A stretch of DNA of 64,000 nt. It comes from Pythium myriotylum (lineage: Eukaryota; Oomycota; Peronosporomycetes; Pythiales; Pythiaceae). The stretch lies in assembly GCA_023091665.1 (NCBI GenBank), contig JALJCQ010000003.1:1860001-1924000 (forward strand). The letters run 5' to 3'. The translations under genes were made by a program, and so were the position numbers. This document shows positions 54,687-64,000 of the stretch, one piece after another; position 1 is the first letter of the stretch; the number at the start of each line of letters is the position of its first letter. The notes under the pieces were generated by a model. It searched no databases. It worked only from the letters and a program-made list of their open reading frames with translations, and was not told the DNA's origin.

Positions 54687-54778
54687 GACACGCTGTCTCG
54701 ACGAGACAGCGTGTCGAGTTCTAACTGATCCTCCTACACCACGAGAGTCTCGTGGTGTTGGAGGATCAGTTAGAACTC
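54687..54778. repeat. Two abutting hairpins (14-bp and 31-bp arms)
   Basis: 54687-54715: GACACGCTGTCTCG arms, 1-nt loop, perfect. 54716-54778: 31-bp arms with one mismatch and a 1-nt loop at 54747. The two are directly adjacent, which can form a double cruciform. Confidence 0.88.
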
Positions 54779-55976
54779 GGGTGCCCCATCTCAGATACGT
54801 AGCTTTTCTTTTCAGCGTCTCCTAAGAGTGTTTCGCCAAAACTTTCGAGCGTCTACTACACTGTACGAAGTCGTCGGATAAACCAAAAGCTTGCGGATGG
54901 AGACCACTGCGGAACAATGTCACTGAACACGGTAGTACAGATCAAGACTCTGCTCCAAAATCTAAGGGTGCTCTCACCATGTATTGGAACATACCGACCT
55001 TGTGGATCTGATAATGATTGCAGATCTCATTAATGAGTGGATTCCTTTCGTGGAATTGAAATATCACATAAGTTCCACCAACCAGTTCGTTCAGTTCGTG
55101 GATACAAACTCTCAGTGAAGAGCACACTTCTCCGTGAGAAGGGCGCCAATGCGCCCCTTCTCAGCGGATAGTCGTCAGTGATGTGCGAAGTGATTTCGAG
55201 AGCACGTTACAATATCGCACTCGAGGCTGATGGCACCTTCCCGCGGTCCCTGCAGGGGGTCAATCAAGCCTTGATGCCAAAAATATCATCCCAAACTTAC
55301 GAATGGAAGTACCGATAATCAGTCACGCCAGATGTACTGCAGTTTGGCGTCGAATTGAGCTCGAGGACTTGCTCGCCCGAGACAACATATCCGACATACC
55401 TATGAGTTTGTGGATCGGTTCTTTCGTTTCATGGAGAAAACTTTGAAGTTTCTTTTCACTTGCCGAGAAAGTCGCGGTTCCTCCGTGTCATGAACCATCA
55501 GGTTCATCACATCAGACGCGCGATTTGTCCTAGATAAAGTCTCGAAGGACATTGCAATCACTACATCACCATGGTCAATACGACAAGGGATAGCCAAACC
55601 AAAAGCATTCCGGGACCAGAAGAACGAGTCGTCCTTACCACCCAACAATCCTTCGATGTGTTCATCACAGAACTGCTATAATACAGTAGCAGTCGAGTTG
55701 AGTGGACGACTTGAACCACTGTGCGGTCGATCGGCGGCAGCCGGCGGATGCGTCGATCGCTTCAAGATCTCGAAGCGAATCAGAAACTCCTCCACGTCCA
55801 CCTCGGCCTCGGCCTCCTCCACCACCATCTAGAAACGAGTCTCGACCTGGGATCAACGCTGGGCGTGTTTCTCAGTGCTGTGCGTAGGGCGATCTTGTAG
55901 TGGTGCACACGTGTACAGTGCTGCAATGGCCAACACCTTAAGCTCACGCTGAAGACGGCCAGAGCAATGCGAGTGA

Positions 55977-55992
55977 GCTCACTCTGCAATTT
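55977..55992 (+). promoter_or_regulatory. Oomycete initiator core promoter, protease copy 4
   Basis: GCTCACTCTGCAATTT, mirror of 53107-53122, 52 bp upstream of ATG 56045. The promoter is intact although its gene is interrupted. Confidence 0.83.
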
Positions 55993-56698
55993 GCGGCCAA
56001 CCACCCAAAGCCAAGCCAAGCCAGACTTCCCAGCCAAGCCAACCATGCAGCTCACCGCCGTCGCCGCCCTCTTCCTCGCCGCGCTCGCCGCCGCTGATGC
56101 CACCGTCGCGATTCCTCATGAGCACCACGCCCGCTTCCTTGCTGAGAAGGACTCGCTCGCCGAGGAGCTCGCCGCCTGGAAGAACAGCCCGGCCGGTCGC
56201 TACGCGAAGGAGCACGGTTTCTACAAAGAGGATGCGGCGAGCCGCATCGCATCGACCACTACCAACGCCTCGGACGACCACTTGATGCGTTTCTTCCTCT
56301 CCAAGATCACCGTCGAGAAGGCTCAGGCCGCGAACCCGGAAGCCACGTTCGCCTTGAGCACGCCGTTCTCGCTCATGACCGAGGAGGAGTTTGCCAAGTA
56401 CGTGAGCAAGAAGGGTACGCTCGGCAAGGGCAACTCTCTTCGCGGTCTCTTCGAAGAGGCGACCGAGGTTGTGGAAGGCACCGAGGCGACTGAGGTTGCT
56501 CAGGCTACGTCGTTCGATTGGGTCTCGTCGGGTTGTGTCGCTGGTGTCAAGGACCAAGGCTCATGCGGCTCGTGCTGGGCGTTCTCGTCCATTGCCTCGC
56601 TCGAATCGGCTTACTGCCTCAAGTACGGCTCGCTCACGCTGCTCTCGGAGCAACAAGTCACCAACTGCGACCCGACCTCGGACGGATGTGACGGTGGT

Positions 56699-56713
56699 TG
56701 GCCGTCGTGGGCT
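56699..56713. repeat. 15-bp target-site duplication, left copy
   Basis: TGGCCGTCGTGGGCT, identical to 61681-61695; marks the insertion as one retrotransposition event. Confidence 0.95.
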
Positions 56714-56785
56714 TTGACTTTGAAGGTGAGGTCTATTGGATCGCAATTTAATGAACCCTATAGCCGGGTGGTACTACCCTATTCT

Positions 56786-59700
56786 CTACCGCAGCTGTTG
56801 GCGGAGTATGTGGCGAGCTTGCGATTCGGTGAAGTCGGAGGCCAGGAACGCTTCGAGCCTGCCGTGGTGGCTTCTGGGGTGGGTGTGCGGGCCTTGCACA
56901 CTGGTGTGGGAGTCCATAGCTGCGTTGGCTGCTGAGTCGGCCATTTTGTTGAATGCCCGCAGGTGATGGTGCCACTCCGTTATCCGGAGAGCATCTGCTA
57001 GCCGGCGTGCCGGGGCGTAAAGTTTGCGAAGAGCTGTGTTCCGTGGTGGGCGGTAACGTTGGAGTTGGCTAAGGATCAGTGCACTGTCCCCAACAACTTC
57101 CACTTGCCAGTGGTTGGCTGCTGCTGCTCGGAGACCCGCAAGTAGGCCGAGGTATTCTGCTTGATTGTTTGTCATGTCGGGGCGCGCGTAGGACATGCTT
57201 GCACTCCACACTATCTCCGCTGCCGTGGCATCTTCGTCAACCGCGATGATAACGGCGCCGGACCCTCCTGGTCCCGGATTCCCTCGAGAACCACCATCGA
57301 AGAAGAGAACGTGTCGTCGGCCGCCTACTGGGCTCAACGATGGACCCATTCCTTGTCTGCCAAGTGCCTGAATGAGATGGAACCTGGGGTCCCGAACACG
57401 CGGGACCTGTGGCAATCTGTCGCACAGGCCACGCAGGGAGGCGCGCAATACCGCTAGATGGTAGACTCCGGCTTGATTGGGGGACCATGCGATTTCCTCG
57501 TCCACAATGTTGTGTCGCCATCTCCAAATACACCCCAGAGTGGTGAGCACATGCTGCTGCCACGCCGCTGCTGCTGTATCGTGAACCAGCGTGATGGCGT
57601 CGACGTCATCCGGGGATATCTGGGACAAGGCTGCCCTGTACCAGAGCTGGGCTGGGAAATGGTGCAGCTGGAGGCCGAAGACGAACTGACGAAGGTCTCC
57701 TACTGCCTTGGTGGTCGTGCCGTCAAGATCCCATATCTTGAAGAGCTGGTTCCAAAGCACTTGTGCGTTCGGACATGCCCAGAATATGTGTGCAATTGTT
57801 CCGCCGGCTCCGCCTTCGCCACAGTGCGGGCATCCTCTGCGCTGATTCAATCTGTCCCACCCAGAGATTCTACCCCCTTTTATCTTCCGCATGAGAAGAC
57901 GCTGATGGGACGAGGCCCCTGGGATTCTGTCGGGTTCCCTCCATGATAACTTCTGCAGGGCTGCGTGAATGACCGGGTCTGTGCTTTGCGTGAGTGTCTC
58001 GCGTGCCTGAGCTTCTTGAGCTGCACGCGCTGTCGTCTGATTTTCCAGGAGTTTACGGGCCGCTCTTGGGCTGGTGGCAAGCGGTTTCCTCCAGATCATG
58101 CGCTCTATACCTATCCACGGGTGGCTTAACACCACCGCGCCAGGTGAGTCAATAGTTTTCCTGATGAGTGCGGCTGCATCCTTGGGGGAGGAGACCTCCC
58201 CGAGTGTGAACTGCGAGTTTGGTGAGGGTTCCCATAGCAGGTCAATGCGCCCGGCACGTCTTCGGAGGCGCCAAACGTCTGTTGTTGCCGGAACGACTCG
58301 GAGCATGTCGTCGTCATCATGCAGCCCGAGAACAGCCGGATAGTTGGCGACGATGACATCACATAGTAACCGGAACTGGTCAGATTCCACTCTGGAGAGC
58401 GGGAAATTGCACCTTTTACTGCGGAAAGAGATCGTGCCGTTCTTATCAGGCCTGATATCTAGTGCGTCCCCGATGGTGTCCCGTGTTCTCGCGACTGCCT
58501 TGAAGGTTATCGAGGTTGGGCAGCTTCCGTCCTGGAGCAAAAGGATTTCGTCATCAGTCACTCTCGCTGCAAGCAACGCGTGAATATCGAAGTGACCGTG
58601 TGTGTCATCTTGGAGAGAGCGGAGCTGCCGAAGTTCGAGCAGATGCTCGGAGTAGTCACATACGTACCAGTCATCCTCCCAACGCCGGACTTTACAGGCT
58701 GTGCTCCACAAGGCCGGGATTAATCTGATCGTGGCGTCAGTTTCTTCCTCTGTGCGCGGTTGTGAGCCCAGGGCATCGATCTGCCGTAGGCCAGTCTTTG
58801 CCAGTGAGGATTCATGTCGCAGCTGGGGCTGTGGTGTCCGAGATGGCCTCGGAACCCATCTCCAATTGCTGTTCCCTTGAAGGCGAATCTGACCTAATTC
58901 TGTTCGAATGTCGCCCGTGCTCTGTCCCCACCTTTTCGACGTCGTGAAGCTGAGCTTCTTGAACTCCACTGCGAGGTCGGGTACCGCCAGCCCTCCTCGT
59001 GCCATGGGTTGGGCTGCCGATGCGCGACTCATCCATGCCTTGCGTCCTGTCATGACTTCGACGAAGCTACCGTGCCAGACGTAGTGATGTACGAGTTTCT
59101 GGAGCTGGGCTATCCGGGACGCCGTCGGCCATTCATGCCTGCCAACGAAGAGGATCTTCGGGACGATGATCGCTCGGGCAATCTGAACTCGCTGGAGCAG
59201 ATCGGTGGTCTTAAGTTGGGCAAAGTGCAGCCTCGCTCTTAGTTGCTGGAGCGCAATTTCCCACACCTTGGACGCTGCTGGATATATCATGAGCTGAGCT
59301 CCCAGCAACCTGGCTGCCTCTCCTTTCCTGATCCTTGGGAATCCGATGTCTGTCACGTCCGTCGGCCATCCTTCCGGCCCTAGCGGTGCTGCGATGCATT
59401 TGCTAACATTGATGTGGAGTCCGGAGACTGCCGCAAACCTATCGAGTGCCTCCTTGAGCGCCCGTGTGTGTTTGTGGTGACGAAGATACACCGTCGTATC
59501 GTCCGCGAAGCCTACTGCCGTGACGGTTTGCCCTGACGGCAGACGAATTCCTTGGATACTTTTTTCACGAGCGAGGAGATCGTAGAGCGTGTCGACTGCC
59601 AGAATAAAAAGAACAGGCGCGAGGGGACATCCTTGCCGGATCCCGTTGAGAATGTCTTGGTCTTCCGAGGCACTGTCTTCGGCGAGATAGGTAGCTGTTG

Positions 59701-61489
59701 TTGCCATGTGGAGCTGGTCAACTGCCGTGATGACCTTCGTTGGAAACCCCAGTCGTCTGAGGGCGAGAATGAGAAAGCGTCGATCAAGAGTATCGTAGGC
59801 TTTGGCGAAGTCTAGCAGCACCGCAAGCGCCGACGAGTCCACTTGGCCAACTCGAGCCAGTGAGCGCAAAGCCGTCCATACGTCTATCGCATCGTGGACC
59901 TGCCTTCCATCCACGAACCCAAATTGGGTGGGAGCAACCAGCTTGGGGACTTGGGCAGAAATTCTATTAACCCTTTCGCGAATGCGAGCTGAACAATAGG
60001 AACTGTATCAATACAAATTTCAAGTGTAGTGAATGCCAATCGTACAAAAAATGCCCGTTTGAACTTCCCGCTGATCTGATTACGCACTTTCCATAACACA
60101 CAACTCACCCACTTTTGGCGAGATATATCACAAGATTGGCGAAATACAATGCATTTATTGAATAGAAATACTACCCTAAAATGCCAATCGTACAAAAAAT
60201 GCTCGTTCGAGAGGTGCTTTCTCACCTGGTTTTGTAAACAACTATGAAACGGGCAAAATTTGTACGGTCGTTCGCGAAAGGGTTAAGCAGAAGCCGTGTA
60301 AAGATCTTGTAGTCCGTGTTTAACAGCGCGATAGGGCGGAAGTCCAGTCCCGTGCGTGGTGCGGTGTTCTTGGGTACACATACAATCGACGCTTGCCGAA
60401 AGCTTGGCGGGAAGATCGCTTGGTCGAACCAGTTATTGAACATAAGGGTGAGAATCGGGACGATGTGGGTTGCGTTGTCTCGGTACCAATCATTTGGGAG
60501 GCCATCTGGTCCTGCTGCTTTACCTCTGGGGCATGCCAGCAGGGCGGTCATCACCTCCTCCTCCGTGAAGGCCTCCGACCAATGACTGCCATCTGCTGTT
60601 GCCCTTGGCGGCGACAAATCCCCGAAGAAAAGGTCTTGAGCTTTCTCTGAGAGGGGTCCACGTTGGGTGATTGTCTTCCACGCGGCGGCTGCGACATCGG
60701 CCGCAGAGTCACGATTGTTGGATCGCGGCAATTCCTCTAGGGAGACGCAGGCGGGTTTTACCCTGACTCTCTTGAAGAAGTTGCGGATTACGTCTGCCGA
60801 GGAGCCGATGTATTTCGCGAAGGTTCGCTGGACACGTCGTTGCGACCGTGACTGGGCATCACGAATGACTTCTGAGCGAAGGCGCCGCGCGCGTGCCAGG
60901 GGATCTATCGTGAGTCTTTCGAACGCTGTGGTGATGCCTTCGATGGTGGGCTCGATGGGCTGGGCGATATTAGCCGCGGTCTCTTGTGCTTGGCGTAGGG
61001 CGGCTCGGGTGCGCCTTACGCGGCGTTTGTATGCACGGCGGAGCTTTTTCCGATGGGCCGCTATGCCCTGCAAAATGCTCGTTTTGATTCGCAGTTTTAG
61101 AGGGTCCCACCGTGCCGCTGTCGCCGCGGCCGCTGCGCCTTGCACTTGTGTGCTCAACGCACCCAAGGCATGGATAGTCACGTCCCTTGCGATACTCCCA
61201 CAGCCTGATGGCAGTGGATACCGAACTCCCCGTGGTCTTCGTCTTCGTCCTCGTCTAGATGGTCGAGTTGGTGCGGACGACGAAAGAAGAATCATTCTGA
61301 CTTCGTCATGATCACTAGAGCAGGGTGGAGGACGAGTTTCGATGGACGCTACACGCCGGATAGCCGTGGTACTAATATAGATTCGGTCAAGACGACTTGA
61401 CTCGAGGACTCCTGAGTGCGAGTATCGAAATGTATGATGCCGCGCCTGGAAGTCGTGTCGTCGATTCGGCGAGGTTGCTTCGAGTTGAG
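56786..61489 (-). pseudogene. LINE ORF: endonuclease remnant, RT, zinc finger, C-terminal RNase H
   Basis: The frame is open from 61487. It starts with the end of an AP-type endonuclease (SRLDRIYIS, then SDHDEV), so the LINE is truncated inside that domain. RT follows: AAGPDGLPNDWY, LLDFAKAYDTLD, GIRQGCPLAP, catalytic FADD. Then a CCHC-like region (CPHCG ... HIFWAC) and an archaeal-type RNase H with all four acidic sites (FFDGGSRGNPGPG, NNQAEYLG, GDSALI, MADSAANAAMD). A MITE at 59972-60282 splits RT between the TRLLLN block and QFGFVDGRQVHDAID; with one TTAA kept and the MITE left out, the frame is continuous. About 1,450 codons remain otherwise open, so the copy is young. 72 bp of 3' UTR follow. 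Confidence 0.92.
59972..60282. mobile_element. piggyBac-type MITE in a TTAA site (311 bp)
   Basis: Ends CCCTTTCGCGAA and TTCGCGAAAGGG are perfect inverted repeats and are flanked by TTAA at 59968-59971 and 60283-60286. TTAA target and CCC-starting ends are the marks of piggyBac elements. No coding capacity. Internal subrepeat GCCAATCGTACAAAAAATGC occurs twice. It needs a transposase from elsewhere. Confidence 0.93.
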
Positions 61490-61680
61490 TTTTTTTTTTT
61501 ACAAACCCAAAGCAACTATTACTGCGACTTCTTCGGCTTTGCAGACTTTTTCGTGGGCAGCGTCTCCTGGAGGCGCTGCTGCTGCTGCTCGCGCACGCGC
61601 GCGGCCTCTCTTCGCAGCACGGCGACTCGCTCGGGGTCGTTGGCTTCGCGCAGCGTTCGCTGGACGTGCGCGCGTACCTC
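61490..61680 (-). pseudogene. Retro-copied 3' end of an unidentified host mRNA with poly(A)
   Basis: Minus strand 61680-61519 codes for a 53-residue C-terminus: HVQRTLREANDPERVAV, a Gln-rich helix (REQQQQRLQ), and a Lys-rich end (KKSAKPKKSQ), then stop, 18 bp of UTR and A11 (61500-61490). GC content and codon use resemble host genes and not the LINE. The protein is small and helical and might be a mitochondrial or ribosomal assembly factor, but I cannot name it. It lies between the LINE 5' break and the target-site duplication. Confidence 0.8.
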
Positions 61681-61695
61681 TGGCCGTCGTGGGCT
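61681..61695. repeat. 15-bp target-site duplication, right copy
   Basis: Perfect match to 56699-56713. The reading frame of the protease continues straight after it. Confidence 0.95.
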
Positions 61696-62333
61696 CTTCA
61701 GTACATCCAGAGCAACGGCGGTGTATGCATGGAGTCCGGCTGGCCGTACACTTCGGGATACACGGGTGAGACCGGCTCGTGTAGCTCGTCGTGCACGGAG
61801 AAGGCCATCACCATCTCGTCCATCACCAGCGTGCCTGCGTCGGACGCCGGCTTTGTTGCTGCGATCAGCAAGCAACCGGTGGCCGTGGCCGTGGCCGCGG
61901 GCAACCCGTCCTGGAAGCAGTACACGGGCGGTGTCGTGTCGTCCTGCTCTACCTCGGCGCTCGACCACGCCGTGCTCGCGGTCGGCTACGACGCCACGTC
62001 GTTCCGTTTCAAGAACCAGTGGGGCACGTCCTGGGGCGCCGGCGGCTACATCAACCTCAAGCGTATCTCGTCGACCTCGGCTGCGTGCAGCGTCATCAAC
62101 AGCAAGGCGGTGTACCCGAACGTGGCTTAAGCCTTTGGGTCTGCGTCTTTCTCTTGCTCGCTTTCGCTCTCGCCCTCGATCTCGAGCTTGCTCTCGAGCT
62201 CGCTTTCTTTTCTGCGACCGGCACCAGTTCAGAACTCTCGCAGTAGCCCGCGAGTCGTGTCGTTTCTCTAATATCGTGCGTTTACATTTCCAGCGACAAT
62301 TAATTGATGTTACTAGCTTTTGAGCATGATCAT
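61696..62333. repeat. Palindrome 3, right arm, part after the insertion
   Basis: Mirror of 51748-52385, with one base change in the 3' UTR (cgtgCgttt against cgtgTgttt) and one near the end. The arm ends near GAGCATGATCATG. Confidence 0.9.
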
Positions 62334-64000
62334 GTTGGTTAACTTTAAAACGGGCCACAAATGGGCCCTGACCACAATTTGGGCCACACTAAAAATAGAG
62401 CGAAATATAAGTGTTATGGCTCACGCCAACCTTGCATCCCTCAAGTGCGGGCCCACACACGCATATCTCTTGCCATCGCGGCGGCGATGCGAAGTTGCGT
62501 AATCACTACGGCCTCCATATACCACAAGTACAAGCATTTGCATGTCCTCGACATTGAGCCTGAGCTTGTAGTCGACCGTCCTAGGGATCCAATTTAAGAT
62601 TCTGCACGCTATTATGGATGCCATCTTGCTTGCGGACACCTCGGGGAGAGATTCTGGTGTATTGTTCATAGTGCGCTCATCGCACAGGATCCTGGCCGAT
62701 CTCAGAAACACGGTACTATTCGAAGAAACATAACCACTTGGCTCAACACCGCGCAAGCTCCAGTGGTGAGCGGACGGCGGCTTTCAATTTCCGAAAGTCC
62801 GAGATGATTTCCTCCTCCTTGGTGCCACCGCACTGCAAAGGTGATCCTCCGCGACGAGCGAAGTGGCGGCGGCCGTCGATCGCATCCTTCCGGTCACCAT
62901 GCTCAGCGGTCCGAAGGCACGCATCTCTCCAGCGGCTAGGCTTCGCCGCCACGGCTGGCGGTATCTATAGCCACCTCGGGGTTCTCTGTCCTCCGAGACT
63001 TCTACGAGCTCCTGAAGAAGACCAAACCGTCGAGGTGTTAGTCGCTAAGGCGGGGAAAGCGCTACTCGCAGTGGGCGCGTGGTCCGACGGATGGTATGGA
63101 CGTGATTACATCTCCATCCTTCTACAACTCATGGGCATCCGGGACATGTAACGGGGGTGTGCTGGCAAGCGCAACTTCACCGCTCTCGCGGTCTATCCGA
63201 TCCTCGGCGCCGATTTGCTACTCAACAGATCTGGGCACGCCTTCAGCGCTGGGATTTGCCTGTCCTCAACCTCGATTTCAGGACTGTTCGGTAACGCATC
63301 CAACTGCGCTGGTTACGCCAACGACTATCTTCTTCCGGCATAAAGCGGCCGTTTACCCCGACCCATGAGATCGCGACTTCCGAATCCACGGCCTCCAAGA
63401 TCCTTCTCGACCTTGCGCAAGAGCTACCCGAGCCCTGGTAGGGACCACTCCCCGGACTATTCCCCTCCTTGAGCCCGGTGGATGCGGTGTGGCCATTGTA
63501 CGTGCTCATCGTGCCTATTGCACGGCCACCCTGCTCTGGAGCGCGGCGGTTTGTCGCTACACCCCAAGTACCAGGGTTTCCTCCTCGTCGGCCTCTCAGC
63601 TGGTCGATCCTTTCACCTCCCTATGATTAAGGTCATCGGCACCAACGCGCTGCTGCTCCGCCAGCTTCGCGAACATCGGCCACCGTGATGGTGCATGTAC
63701 CGACGACAATCACGAAGATCGCATGTCCCAAGTAGAGGTTGACTTATAGCGCTGCTGAGTTCCTCCCCGTGCATGGCCCGCATCCTCCTCTCATCGACGG
63801 GGGACCTTCAACCACGGCGGATTTCAACAAGTGCTTCATGGCGACCAACACATTCACGAAATGCTTGACATCGAATAGTGCGGGCAATCGCAAGTTTGCT
63901 ATCGGCTATCGAGCGGAAATAAGCGACTATTCCCTGCCGGGCAAGATCGCCCGAGAATCCCGCACACTGTGCGACTCGGGGTCTACCAACATGCTCGAGC
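62334..64000. other. Unassigned stretch, possible retroelement relic at the right edge
   Basis: Short frames only. A minus-strand frame at 62421-62756 (111 codons) looks partly protein-like but has no recognisable domain. At 63827-64000 (plus) a continuous frame reads into LCDSGSTNML, which resembles a retropepsin active site (D-S/T-G); the rest lies beyond the window. No LTR or other motif supports it yet. Confidence 0.3.

Larger units (their letters stand above)
53986..55113. repeat. Palindrome 3 centre, 1.13 kb of nested foldbacks
   Basis: Non-coding spacer between the near-identical arms. Parts on both sides are imperfect inverted copies of each other (for example GAACTGGTTGGT near 54180 and its complement near 55085), but with indels, so this centre has evolved further than the arms. 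Contains the hairpins listed separately. Confidence 0.75.
55114..56713. repeat. Palindrome 3, right arm, part before the LINE insertion
   Basis: Mirror of 52386-53985. It resumes at 61696 after the insertion. It stops at 56713 because the LINE was inserted there, not because the duplication ended. Confidence 0.93.
56714..61680 (-). mobile_element. Composite insertion: 5'-truncated LINE joined to host mRNA fragment
   Basis: Minus-strand order: host mRNA 3' part (61680-61501), poly(A) (61500-61490), LINE from inside its endonuclease to its 3' end (61489-56714). All is enclosed by one 15-bp target-site duplication. The LINE 3' end has no poly(A) tail. A later 311-bp MITE lies inside at 59972-60282. 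Confidence 0.9.
56045..62130 (+). pseudogene. Papain-like cysteine protease copy 4, split by a LINE insertion
   Basis: Coding sequence 56045-56713 (223 codons, through DGGWPSWA) continues in phase at 61696-62130 (144 codons and stop). Together this equals the 367 residues of copy 3. The N-terminal part keeps the signal peptide, propeptide and Cys active site; the C-terminal part keeps His and Asn. A 15-bp direct repeat flanks the inserted 4,967 bp. The transcript would run into antisense LINE sequence and end soon after the break, giving at most a secreted propeptide with half a catalytic domain. Confidence 0.95.

Noticed and set aside
1..64000. tRNA, rRNA or snRNA genes
   Set aside because: No cloverleaf, box A/B pair or conserved rRNA/snRNA stretch recognised on reading; a covariance-model search was not possible.

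Overview
The window looks like nuclear DNA of an oomycete, probably Peronosporales or Pythiales in the broad sense. This rests on four things seen in the sequence. The oomycete 16-nt initiator core promoter (consensus GCTCATTYYNCAWTTT) lies upstream of the papain-like protease genes and of at least one proline-rich gene. The Ty3/gypsy elements carry an added archaeal-type RNase H. Introns are 66-71 bp in a family with a coiled coil and a START-like domain. Small secreted proteins carry an RELR motif just after the signal peptide. The species cannot be named from sequence alone.

Layout. 1-~10.3 kb: part of a large plus-strand Ty3/gypsy element (protease, RT, degenerate RNase H, second RNase H, integrase with chromodomain), followed by a 963-codon antisense reading frame of unknown function. 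11.9-19.2 kb: a second, decayed element of the same lineage on the minus strand. 20.2-20.6 kb: Helitron 3' end. 21.4-22.5 kb: a protease 3' fragment and a broken ankyrin-repeat gene. 22.5-29.1 kb: a perfect-looking palindrome with 3.27-kb arms and an 11-bp spacer, each arm carrying a secreted papain-like cysteine protease gene. 29.1-30.9 kb: truncated LINE. 30.9-34.4 kb: a conventional gypsy element on the minus strand, with its 5' LTR, inserted into another gypsy element whose 3' half and LTR occupy 34.4-37.3 kb.

39-44.5 kb: three proline-alanine-rich secreted protein genes. One is a start-less chimera lying inside a 1-kb inverted repeat. 44.9-51.3 kb is the most gene-like block: three paralogous three-exon genes (basic region and coiled coil, then a START-like domain) and a mitochondrial phosphate carrier. 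51.7-62.3 kb: a second protease palindrome. One arm is intact. The other is split by a 4.97-kb insertion with a 15-bp target-site duplication; the insertion is a 5'-truncated LINE joined at its 5' end, through a poly(A) run, to a fragment of a host mRNA. A 311-bp piggyBac-type MITE sits at TTAA inside that LINE. 62.3-64 kb has no gene I can defend, only a possible retropepsin motif at the edge.

Taken together, this is a transposon-rich, fast-evolving segment in which host genes (proteases, proline-rich secreted proteins, START-like genes) have multiplied mainly as inverted pairs. The likely living genes are three intact cysteine proteases, two proline-rich secreted proteins, three START-like genes and the phosphate carrier.
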